A model generated the notes under the pieces. It searched no databases and was not told the DNA's origin. It was given only the letters and a program-made list of their open reading frames with translations. Shown here in pieces: positions 6,590-13,142 of a stretch of DNA of 13,142 nucleotides. The position numbers and the translations under genes were made by a program. The stretch lies in the NCBI GenBank assembly GCA_945872375.1, contig CAMBYR010000034.1, positions 1 through 13,142 on the forward strand, in the 5' to 3' direction. Origin of the DNA: an uncultured Blautia sp. Its GTDB lineage: Bacteria > Bacillota > Clostridia > Lachnospirales > Lachnospiraceae. Within the stretch, counting starts at the first letter, position 1; each line of letters opens with the position of its first letter.

Positions 6590-7687
6590 TTATACGTTGA
6601 AACGGAACAGGATCACATCGCCATCCTGAACAACGTATTCTTTTCCTTCCATTCGCACGAGGCCCTTCTCTCTTGCTCCTGCATAGGAACCGCAGTCCAG
6701 AAGGTCCTGATAATTGACAACTTCTGCTTTAATAAATCCTCTTTCAAAATCTGTATGAATTTTTCCGGCAGCCTGAGGTGCCTTTGTACCGATCTTGATC
6801 GTCCATGCTCTTGTTTCATCCTCCCCGGAGGTCAGGAAGCTCATCAGTCCAAGAAGACGGTAGCTTGCGCGAACCAGCTTCTCCAGACCTGATTCCGTCA
6901 GTCCCAGATCTTCCAGGAACATTTTCTTTTCGTCTTCTTCCAGTTCTGCGATTTCCTCCTCGATCTTCGCACAGATGACGAACACCTCGCTGTTCTGCTC
7001 CTCTGCATACTTTCTGACCTTCTGGACATGCGGATTGGAAGCGGCATCCTCTGCCAGTTCCTCTTCTGCCACATTGGCGGCATAGATCACCGGTTTCGCG
7101 GTAAGAAGATTATAGGTTCCAAGCCATACCTCTTCATCCTCATTTTCCAGTTCCAGCGTAATTGCCATCTGTCCGTCTTCCAGATGTGTTTTCACCTTCT
7201 GAAGGAAGGTCAGTTCTTTTGCAGCCTCTTTATCCATACGGGCAGTCTTGGTCACCTTTGCAATTCTTCTCTCCAGAATTTCCAGATCGGAGAAGATCAG
7301 CTCCAGATTGATCGTTTCAATATCGCGAAGAGGATCGATGGAGCCATCCACATGAATGACATTGCCGTCTTCAAAGCAGCGTACGACATGGACAATGGCA
7401 TCCACCTCACGGATATTGGCAAGAAACTGGTTTCCAAGTCCCTCTCCTTTGGAAGCTCCCTTTACAAGACCGGCGATATCCACAAATTCAATCACAGCCG
7501 GTGTCACCTTTTTGGAATGATAAAAATCTCCCAAAAGCTTCAGACGTTCATCCGGAACCGTAACAATTCCCACATTGGGATCAATGGTGCAGAACGGATA
7601 ATTGGCAGATTCCGCTCCGGCCTTTGTCAAAGAATTAAACAACGTACTTTTGCCCACATTCGGCAAACCTACAATACCAAGCTTCAT
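6590..7687 (-). CDS. ychF: Redox-regulated ATPase/GTPase YchF (OLA1 family)
   Basis: YchF is a universally conserved Obg-family P-loop NTPase that prefers ATP, binds ribosomes and acts in translation and stress response. The 365-aa length is standard. Visible are the P-loop GLPNVGKST (7-15), the switch DIAGLVKGASKGEGLGNQ, the altered G4 motif NVAEEE in place of NKxD (the feature that gives ATP preference), a central coiled-coil insert, and a C-terminal TGS domain starting near RAWTIKIGTKAPQAAGKIH and ending DVILFRFNV, the usual family end. The ATG at 7687 has GAGGG seven bases upstream. It opens a transcription unit with its own promoter and is followed by lgt after 12 bases. Confidence 0.98.
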   Translation of the reverse strand: MKLGIVGLPNVGKSTLFNSLTKAGAESANYPFCTIDPNVGIVTVPDERLKLLGDFYHSKKVTPAVIEFVDIAGLVKGASKGEGLGNQFLANIREVDAIVHVVRCFEDGNVIHVDGSIDPLRDIETINLELIFSDLEILERRIAKVTKTARMDKEAAKELTFLQKVKTHLEDGQMAITLELENEDEEVWLGTYNLLTAKPVIYAANVAEEELAEDAASNPHVQKVRKYAEEQNSEVFVICAKIEEEIAELEEDEKKMFLEDLGLTESGLEKLVRASYRLLGLMSFLTSGEDETRAWTIKIGTKAPQAAGKIHTDFERGFIKAEVVNYQDLLDCGSYAGAREKGLVRMEGKEYVVQDGDVILFRFNV

Positions 7688-7729
7688 AGCAAGTCCCTCT
7701 TTTTCTTTTTTTCATTTTTTTCTGACGCT

Positions 7730-7758
7730 ATTTTAACATAAGCATCTGTCGAAGTAAA
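7730..7758 (-). promoter_or_regulatory. Candidate sigma-A promoter of ychF-lgt
   Basis: On the minus strand TTTACT (7758-7753) and TAAAAT (7735-7730) are 17 bases apart, matching TTGACA at four and TATAAT at five of six positions. A start near 7723 would give a leader of about 35 nt rich in A. Consensus match by eye. Confidence 0.6.
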
Positions 7759-7761
7759 GCG

Positions 7762-7788
7762 GTTACTGGTCAGTCCGTTCCCAGTAAC
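7762..7788. repeat. Repeated 27-nt hairpin, copy 2 (after thiN)
   Basis: GTTACTGG and CCAGTAAC form a perfect 8-bp stem with an 11-base loop, 13 bases past the thiN stop. The bases after it lack a good T-run, so it is at best a weak terminator. It has the same stem and loop lengths as the hairpin after lgt (5384-5410), with paired substitutions. It lies between the end of the rlmN-thiN unit and the ychF promoter. Confidence 0.6.
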
Positions 7789-7801
7789 GGCATGAACAAT
7801 A

Positions 7802-8485
7802 TCAGTCCCCGGACATGATCATCAGGAGCCGCCCAGAATCAAATGTGATCTCCGCCGTGTCTTCTGTGATTTCGTTGCTCACCGTCAGCCCGCTGTCCGT
7901 CAGTGTAAGCCTGTGTCCGTTCAGCGGATATCGGAATCCCTTCAGGGTAAGCCCTTCCACATCGCCGCCCATCGGGAAGAAGGAAACAAAGTTTCCTGTC
8001 TGTTCTGTTTTCTTTAAGGCAGTCCCGCTCTTTACAGGCATAATAGTATTCCAGGCATCCACAAGACGGATCCGCGCCCCATGATCTTCTCCCAGAAAGA
8101 GAAGTCCCAGATTCGCCATCACATGATCAACTCTGGTTCCCGTAGCTCCAAGAATTGCAATCTCTCCAGCTCCCCGGCCGATGGCAAACATGGTCGCCGA
8201 CTGTGTATCCGAATCGTCCTTTTCCGGTTTCAGCCGGATAATCTCCATTCCCGGTGTCTCTTCCAGAAAGCGGATCCCCTCCGGAGAAAGACTGTCAAAA
8301 TCACCTACCGCCGCATCCGGCAAAATCCCCTCCGGTCCTGCTGTTTTTCGAAAAAAATCCAGGCCTTTGTCCGCAGCGATCAGATAAATCCGGTTTCGTC
8401 CTGCTCTGTCTATTTCCTTTTTCAAAAAATCGAGGGCAAAATCCTCCATGATATTGCCCCCGCTTACAATTATCGTATCAATCAT
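7802..8485 (-). CDS. thiN: Thiamine pyrophosphokinase
   Basis: This enzyme transfers pyrophosphate from ATP to thiamine to give thiamine diphosphate, the cofactor of transketolase and other enzymes. The 227-aa protein shows the family motifs AADKGLDFF (37-45), VGDFDS (60-65), KDDSDTQ (89-95) and GATGTRVDH (113-121) in the catalytic half. The thiamine-binding half ends with LTDSGLTVSNEI and a final GRLLMIMS. The ATG at 8485 has AGAGG six bases upstream. It is the last gene of the block, 11 bases after rpe, the same order as in Bacillus subtilis (yloS). No TPP riboswitch-like sequence was seen near it, as expected inside an operon. Confidence 0.96.
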   Translation of the reverse strand: MIDTIIVSGGNIMEDFALDFLKKEIDRAGRNRIYLIAADKGLDFFRKTAGPEGILPDAAVGDFDSLSPEGIRFLEETPGMEIIRLKPEKDDSDTQSATMFAIGRGAGEIAILGATGTRVDHVMANLGLLFLGEDHGARIRLVDAWNTIMPVKSGTALKKTEQTGNFVSFFPMGGDVEGLTLKGFRYPLNGHRLTLTDSGLTVSNEITEDTAEITFDSGRLLMIMSGD

Positions 8486-8496
8486 CTGCCGCCTCT

Positions 8497-9171
8497 TTAA
8501 TCTGTCTCTCCGCCCATTTTTTCCATTTTCCGGCGGATATGTCTTACGTTTTCTCCCAGGTCTCCGCGGAACACATAGGAACCTGCCACGATCAGATTGG
8601 CTCCGGCTTCAATCACCGTTTCCAGTGTTTCATCATTAATTCCGCCGTCCACCTGAATATCCACATCCAGATCTTCCTCTTCGATCAGTTCCCTCAGTTC
8701 CCGGATCTTTTCCGTACACTCATCCATGTACTTCTGTCCTCCGAAGCCGGGCTGTACCGTCATGACCAGCACATGATCCACGTCTCTCAGAAGATGACTG
8801 ATGTCATTTACCGGCGTTGCCGGCTTGATGGAGATCCCTACCCGGACACCAGCATCGCGGATCAGCTCGATCGCCTGTTCCAGATCGTCACATGCCTCTG
8901 CATGTACCGTAATGGAATCGGCACCGCACCGTACAAAATCCTGAATATACCGTTCCGGAGCCATTACCATCAGATGAACATCAAAAAACATCCCGGATTC
9001 CTTCCGGATGGATTTAATCACAGGCATTCCAAAAGAAATGCTTGGCACAAAATCGCCATCCATTACATCAATATGAAGCCATTTTGCCCCGGCCTCCTCA
9101 AGGGTTCTGATCTGTTCGCCCAGTCTGTTAAAATCTGCCGCCAGAATAGACGGGCACAATCGATACACCAT
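8497..9171 (-). CDS. rpe: Ribulose-phosphate 3-epimerase
   Basis: Rpe interconverts D-ribulose 5-phosphate and D-xylulose 5-phosphate in the pentose phosphate pathway. The 224-aa TIM barrel is of normal length. Seen are CPSILAADF near the start, HIDVMDGDFVP (metal His33, catalytic Asp35), FDVHLMV (metal His66), MTVQPGFGGQ in the flexible loop, and IQVDGGIN (catalytic Asp175), then ANLIVAGSYVF at the phosphate site. The ATG at 9171 overlaps the rsgA stop by one base (TAATG) and has AGGAG six bases upstream, so translation is probably coupled. Confidence 0.98.
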   Translation of the reverse strand: MVYRLCPSILAADFNRLGEQIRTLEEAGAKWLHIDVMDGDFVPSISFGMPVIKSIRKESGMFFDVHLMVMAPERYIQDFVRCGADSITVHAEACDDLEQAIELIRDAGVRVGISIKPATPVNDISHLLRDVDHVLVMTVQPGFGGQKYMDECTEKIRELRELIEEEDLDVDIQVDGGINDETLETVIEAGANLIVAGSYVFRGDLGENVRHIRRKMEKMGGETD

Positions 9172-10049
9172 TAATATCTCCTTTTCTCTCTCAACTCTTG
9201 ATAAAGTCCCAGATAATCCTCATACCTGAGACTGCTGATTTCTTCCTTTTCCAGGGCCTCCTTGACCGCACATCCGGGCTCGTGAATGTGTCTGCAGCCC
9301 TGAAATCTGCAGTTTCCCTCATACTTCCGGAATTCCCGGAAATAATCCTTCAGTTCCTGTTCCTCCATATCCGTCAGATACAGAGAAGTAAATCCCGGTG
9401 TGTCCACCAGAAACGTCTGGTCAGCCACAGGAATGATCTGGGAATGTCTTGTCGTATGGCGTCCCCTTTTCAGCTTCCTGCTGATCTCACCTGTTTCCAT
9501 CTGCACCTCTTCCTGCATCAGATTTGTCAGAGAAGATTTTCCCACACCCGAGGGGCCTGCCACAACAGTGGTTTTTCCCCGGAGAGCCTGGCGGATTTCC
9601 TCCAGACCTGTCTTCTTTGCAGCACTGGCAAGAATCACATGATATCCGCATTCCCGATAAATTCCGGCAAGAAGATCCACCTCTTCCTGTTTCGCAAGAT
9701 CGATCTTGTTGAAACAGATCACAGCCGGAATCCCCTGCTGTTCCATCATGATCAGGAAGCGATCCAGCAAAAGGAAATTCGGCTTCGGATCTTCCATGGC
9801 AAAAATCACAAATGCCTGATCCACATTGGCCACAGCCGGCCGGATCAGAGAATTTTTCCGGGGAAGGATCCTTACAAGATTTCCTTCTTTTTCTCTTTCA
9901 TCCAGCACCGTGATCTCCACAAAATCTCCTACCAGCGGTTTCCGGTTATCCTTCCGGAAGATTCCTTTTGCCTTACATTCATATAATTGCCCGTCCTCTG
10001 CATACACATAATAGAATCCGGCAATTCCCTTCATAATTCTTCCCTGCAT
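9171..10049 (-). CDS. rsgA: Small ribosomal subunit biogenesis GTPase RsgA
   Basis: RsgA is a circularly permuted GTPase that checks late assembly of the 30S subunit. The 292-aa protein has an OB-fold N-terminus (about 1-70), then GTPase motifs in permuted order: NKID (G4, 114-117), GPSGVGKSS (G1, 165-173), the G2 region with RGRHTTRH, and DTPG (G3, 216-219). The zinc knuckle Cys247, Cys252, His254, Cys260 follows. The ATG at 10049 is kept because MQGRIMKGIAGFYYV matches the usual family start. An ATG at 10034 has a better ribosome binding site (AGGGA, six bases) and is the alternative. It starts three bases after prkC, matching the prkC-cpgA order in Bacillus, where the kinase phosphorylates this GTPase. 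Confidence 0.97.
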   Translation of the reverse strand: MQGRIMKGIAGFYYVYAEDGQLYECKAKGIFRKDNRKPLVGDFVEITVLDEREKEGNLVRILPRKNSLIRPAVANVDQAFVIFAMEDPKPNFLLLDRFLIMMEQQGIPAVICFNKIDLAKQEEVDLLAGIYRECGYHVILASAAKKTGLEEIRQALRGKTTVVAGPSGVGKSSLTNLMQEEVQMETGEISRKLKRGRHTTRHSQIIPVADQTFLVDTPGFTSLYLTDMEEQELKDYFREFRKYEGNCRFQGCRHIHEPGCAVKEALEKEEISSLRYEDYLGLYQELREKRRY

Positions 10050-10052
10050 GAA

Positions 10053-12287
10053 TCACTCTGCCTTTTCAAAGGTCAGCTGATACATTCCCAGCTGCTTATA
10101 CTCTCCGTTCACCTGCTCATAGAGATACAGCTTTCCTTCCGTAACGCCGGCTGCACCGGAAACATTCAGCTGATACGGGAACTGAAGTACCTGGCCGTCC
10201 ACGATTGTGCTGGCCGTCGGCATACCGTTAATTTCCTGAAGCAGTTCCAGACGGATCAGACCTCCCGCATAACCGGTGGGATTGTCCAGCCATTGCGTAC
10301 ATTTCCATGTTCCGTCTGCGCCTGTCGCACTCTGTACCTGAGTGGAGGACTGTGTCTGAGATGCCGTTGTCTGCGGAGCAGCCGTAGGCTCTGCAGGCTC
10401 GGGTGTCGGTGTCGGGCTTACTGCAGGCTCCTTATTTCCGCAGCTGATATATACCGTAAGAGGCTCATCCGGATTTGCGTAGGAATAGGCTTTTGGTTCC
10501 GTACGTACGACTTCTCCCTCATTCACAGCCGTGCTCTTTTCCTCTACCACATTGATCTCCAGCCATTTTCCGAGGAAAGTCAGCGCCTCATCAAGCTCCC
10601 AGCCCACAACATCCGGAACTTCCGCGCTGTCGCCATAATCAAGTCCGCGACTCACATAAAGGATCACCGTGTCACCAACCTTGGCAGATGTTCCTGCGTC
10701 CGGTTCTGTATAATATGCATATCCCGGATTCACCAGGACATATCCGTTTTCATCCAGATCACTGTAAACCTTCTTAATCTCTACCTTAAAGCCGGCATCC
10801 TCCAGGATCTGCTGTGCATCTGCACCTGTTCTGCCGTCCGTATCCGGAACGGTAACACTCTGTGCACCTTTGCTCACATAATATTTCACGGTCGTAAATG
10901 CTTCTACCTGAGATCCTTCCGGAATATCCTGATAGCAGATACGGCCTTTTTCCTGATCAGACGCCTGTTCGCCCATGATCTGAATTCCCAGTTTGCTGGA
11001 ATTTGCAATCTCTGCTGCCTCTGCTTCTGTACGGCCGATCAGATTTGGAACGGTAACAAGGTCGCTGTCGTCATCTTTATCTGTATTTTCCACCTTTTTT
11101 TTCCGTATACCTTCCACAAGGCTTCCTCCGATCAGACCGGATGCCTTTCCAATGTATACGATCAGAAGCATCAGGGCAGCGGCACCGATGATCAGCGCAA
11201 GAATCGTGATAATCCGTCCCAGACTTCTGTTTCTGTCTGCTTTTATTCTGCGTTTCTTTTCACGGGAACGTCTTTCCTCGTAATCGTCATTCCCGTTGTC
11301 ATAATCACCGTCATCATAATCCTGCTCTGTATCCTCTGTTTCATTTCTTCTGGATCCCGTCCGGGAAGTCTGCTTTGGCGTATGTTTGATCTCGCCCAGC
11401 TCTTTATCTGAAATTACCACGGTTTTCGCTTCCGTGTCCACTTCAGAGAGCTTTACAAAATCTCCCTGCGGCTCGATCAGAGAATGCTTCAGGTCTTCGA
11501 TGACCTCTTCCATGCGGTCATATCTGCGGCCCACGCTTTTCTGGGTACACTTCAGAATGATCTGCTCCAGACTGTAGGGAAGATCCTCCGCATAAACCGA
11601 CGGCGGAACCATTTCCTCCTGAAGATGCTTGATCGCGATGGCTACCGTGGTATCTCCATCAAAGGGCACCCGCCCTGTAACCATTTCATAAAGAGTAATA
11701 CCCAGAGAATAAATATCACTTTTTTCATCACTGTAGCCGCCCCGCACCTGTTCCGGAGAGCTGTAATGAACAGATCCCATCACATTGGAGCTGATGGTAT
11801 TGGAAGATGCGGCTCTGGCAATACCAAAGTCTGTTACTTTTACCTTTCCGTCTGTGGAAATAATGATGTTCTGAGGCTTTACGTCACGGTGTACAATGCC
11901 GTGATTATGGGCTGTCTCAAGTCCCATGGAAACCTGAATGGCAATACTGGTAGCCTCTTTTACCGAAAGCCTTCCCTTTTTCGAGATATACTCCTTCAGG
12001 GTAATGCCCTCGATCAGTTCCATAACGATGTAGTAGATTCCATCGTCATCGCCTACATCAAATACATTTACAATATTCGGATGGGTCAGGCCTGCTGCCG
12101 CCTGAGCTTCACTTCTGAATTTCTGAATAAAGGTTGCGTCTTCACGAAATTCCGGTTTGAGAACCTTCGCAGCAACAAAACGGTTCAGCTTATGATCCTT
12201 TGCTTTATAGACATCGGCCATCCCACCGGTTCCTATTTTTCCTAATATCTCATAGCGTTCTGCTATAATCATTCCCGTCTTTAACAT
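10053..12287 (-). CDS. prkC: Ser/Thr protein kinase with PASTA domains (PrkC/Stk1 family)
   Basis: This bitopic eukaryotic-type kinase senses muropeptides or lipid II outside and phosphorylates cell-wall, division and translation proteins inside. In 744 aa: a kinase domain at 1-275 with the Gly loop GTGGMADVY, Lys41, HRD (133-135), DFG (153-155), an activation loop rich in Ser/Thr (161-167) and SPEQ (177-180); an acidic Tyr/Asp juxtamembrane stretch (321-338); one membrane helix at about 359-380; three PASTA repeats at about 409-474, 475-548 and 549-617; a Pro/Thr linker (PTPTPEPAEPTAAP); and a final domain of about 85 residues, likely Ig-like as in PrkC. The ATG at 12287 overlaps the phosphatase gene by seven bases (ATGTTAA), with AGGTGGAG just upstream, so kinase and phosphatase are translationally coupled. 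Confidence 0.98.
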   Translation of the reverse strand: MLKTGMIIAERYEILGKIGTGGMADVYKAKDHKLNRFVAAKVLKPEFREDATFIQKFRSEAQAAAGLTHPNIVNVFDVGDDDGIYYIVMELIEGITLKEYISKKGRLSVKEATSIAIQVSMGLETAHNHGIVHRDVKPQNIIISTDGKVKVTDFGIARAASSNTISSNVMGSVHYSSPEQVRGGYSDEKSDIYSLGITLYEMVTGRVPFDGDTTVAIAIKHLQEEMVPPSVYAEDLPYSLEQIILKCTQKSVGRRYDRMEEVIEDLKHSLIEPQGDFVKLSEVDTEAKTVVISDKELGEIKHTPKQTSRTGSRRNETEDTEQDYDDGDYDNGNDDYEERRSREKKRRIKADRNRSLGRIITILALIIGAAALMLLIVYIGKASGLIGGSLVEGIRKKKVENTDKDDDSDLVTVPNLIGRTEAEAAEIANSSKLGIQIMGEQASDQEKGRICYQDIPEGSQVEAFTTVKYYVSKGAQSVTVPDTDGRTGADAQQILEDAGFKVEIKKVYSDLDENGYVLVNPGYAYYTEPDAGTSAKVGDTVILYVSRGLDYGDSAEVPDVVGWELDEALTFLGKWLEINVVEEKSTAVNEGEVVRTEPKAYSYANPDEPLTVYISCGNKEPAVSPTPTPEPAEPTAAPQTTASQTQSSTQVQSATGADGTWKCTQWLDNPTGYAGGLIRLELLQEINGMPTASTIVDGQVLQFPYQLNVSGAAGVTEGKLYLYEQVNGEYKQLGMYQLTFEKAE

Positions 12288-13027
12288 TTCTCCACCTCAT
12301 TTGTGAATGGTTCTACTAATACAATTGCAATATTGTCTTTGCCGCCGTTCATATTGGCCTCCCGAACAAGAATTTCTCCTTTTTTGGTGAGATCCTGATC
12401 TTTTTTCAGGATGATCTCTTCCATACTCTTATCCTCCACCATATTGCTGAGGCCATCGGAGCACATCAGGATCGTACTTCCCGGCTCCAGCTTGAGGTCA
12501 AAGAAATCAATATCCACTGTTCTCTCTGCGCCCAGCGCACGTGTAATGATATTTTTATCCGGATGATTTTTGGCATCTTCTGCCTTCAGCTCGCCCATCC
12601 TCACCATTTCCTGAACCAGAGAGTGGTCTCTGGTCACCTGATGAATTCCGTTTTCAATCACATAAAGACGGCTGTCTCCCACATTCGCCACATACGCATA
12701 ATGTCCCACGATCGTCAGCACAACGATCGTAGTTCCCATTCCCCGGAGCTGTACATCCCTCCGGGCCTGTTCCCGAATCTCCGTATTGGCAGTTTCTATG
12801 GCATGACGGATGACCTTAATAGGATTAAAATCCGCATTTTTCTGAATCTCGTCAATCAGAATCTGGACCGCATGCGAAGATGCATAATCTCCGGCATTAT
12901 GTCCTCCCATTCCATCAGCAACGACAAACAGATTCGGAAGATTCCCTACCGGGTCTTTTGAGACAAACACATAATCCTGGTTCATCTTCCGCTTCTGCCC
13001 TACATCTGTAGCTGAATATACCCTCAT
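12281..13027 (-). CDS. prpC: PP2C-family Ser/Thr protein phosphatase (PrpC/Stp)
   Basis: This cytoplasmic metal-dependent phosphatase removes phosphates placed by the neighbouring PrkC kinase and from the kinase itself. The 248-aa protein has the PP2C motifs in order: MNQD (15-18), VADGMGGH (36-43, metal Asp38), RGMGTT, NVGDSRLY, RDHS, CSDGLSNM (metal Asp) and GGKDNIAIVLV. The ATG at 13027 is chosen since MRVYSATDVGQ is the usual family start and it lies one base after the rlmN stop (TGACATG). A TTG at 13054 would add nine residues inside rlmN and is less likely. The upstream GCGAGAAG is only a weak ribosome binding site, suggesting that translation relies on termination of rlmN. Confidence 0.97.
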   Translation of the reverse strand: MRVYSATDVGQKRKMNQDYVFVSKDPVGNLPNLFVVADGMGGHNAGDYASSHAVQILIDEIQKNADFNPIKVIRHAIETANTEIREQARRDVQLRGMGTTIVVLTIVGHYAYVANVGDSRLYVIENGIHQVTRDHSLVQEMVRMGELKAEDAKNHPDKNIITRALGAERTVDIDFFDLKLEPGSTILMCSDGLSNMVEDKSMEEIILKKDQDLTKKGEILVREANMNGGKDNIAIVLVEPFTNEVEKC

Positions 13028-13028
13028 G

Positions 13029-13142
13029 TCACTTCTCGCTTTCTGTTTTTTCAATATAACTCTTTCTCAGTTGCCCACAGGCACCGTCAATATCGCTGCC
13101 CATTTCCCTTCTAATAGTACCATTTATTCCACATTTTTCAAG
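13029..13142 (-). CDS. rlmN: 23S rRNA/tRNA (adenine-C2)-methyltransferase RlmN, C-terminal end
   Basis: The last 37 codons of a radical SAM methyltransferase that methylates C2 of A2503 in 23S rRNA (and A37 in some tRNAs) are present; the rest is beyond the right edge. The frame reads TIRREMGSDIDGACGQLRKSY and then ends in EKTESEK. The Cys in GACGQL matches Cys355 of the Escherichia coli enzyme, the residue that carries the methyl group during catalysis. Placement just before prpC matches Bacillus subtilis yloN. The stop TGA is one base from the prpC start. Confidence 0.93.
   Translation of the reverse strand, partial: LEKCGINGTIRREMGSDIDGACGQLRKSYIEKTESEK

Noticed and set aside
7028..7741. 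Plus-strand open frame of 237 codons opposite ychF
   Set aside because: Complement of a certain, conserved gene; no domain recognised.
7688..7801. Possible TPP riboswitch near thiN
   Set aside because: The gap is downstream of thiN and shows only a hairpin and the ychF promoter; none of the conserved THI-box strings is present.
10032..10034. Alternative rsgA start with a better ribosome binding site
   Set aside because: The longer form begins MQGRIMKGIAGFYYV, the common family N-terminus, so the upstream ATG is preferred, though not proven.
9987..11411. Long plus-strand open frame of 474 codons
   Set aside because: It lies antisense to prkC and the rsgA start, is Cys/Leu/Arg-rich with no recognisable domain, and prkC is certain. 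It is a codon-bias shadow.
13028..13054. TTG start for prpC inside rlmN
   Set aside because: The extra nine residues are not part of the PP2C family start, and the ATG at 13027 follows the rlmN stop by one base.

Overview
The window is a stretch of chromosomal core genes, all on the minus strand, so transcription runs from high to low coordinates. Gene content and order point to a Gram-positive, probably spore-forming member of the Clostridia. Lachnospiraceae is my best guess, based on moderate GC, AGGAG-type ribosome binding sites, a tyrosine-type Lgt motif and the protein styles. No mobile element, CRISPR array, tRNA or rRNA was seen.

From right to left, three transcription blocks can be read. 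Block 1 (13142 to 7802) is the end of rlmN, a PP2C phosphatase (prpC), a PASTA Ser/Thr kinase (prkC), rsgA, rpe and thiN. The genes overlap or lie at most 11 bases apart, and the order matches the Bacillus subtilis yloN-prpC-prkC-cpgA-rpe-thiN cluster. It ends at a hairpin at 7762-7788. Block 2 (about 7758 to 5317) has its own sigma-A-type promoter and holds ychF and lgt. It ends with a repeated hairpin and then a clear intrinsic terminator. Block 3 (5234 leftward) is the start of the division and cell-wall (dcw) cluster: a promoter overlaid with 10-bp-phased MraZ boxes, then mraZ, rsmH, ftsL, a complete class B penicillin-binding protein, and the N-terminal 265 codons of a second one cut by the window edge.

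The blocks are functionally linked. PrkC and PrpC are the reversible phosphorylation pair that senses muropeptides or lipid II and tunes growth, cell-wall synthesis and translation GTPases such as RsgA. The dcw block makes the septal peptidoglycan machinery and its own regulator MraZ. Lgt modifies lipoproteins at the same membrane.

I found no wholly new system. The less ordinary signals are: two 27-nt hairpins behind different genes that are related by compensatory base changes; a regular MraZ operator of six phased boxes over the promoter; a terminator-like stem whose 3' arm carries the probable ribosome binding site of the second PBP gene; a heptad-repeat tail on the first PBP; and an acidic nonapeptide-repeat tail on Lgt.
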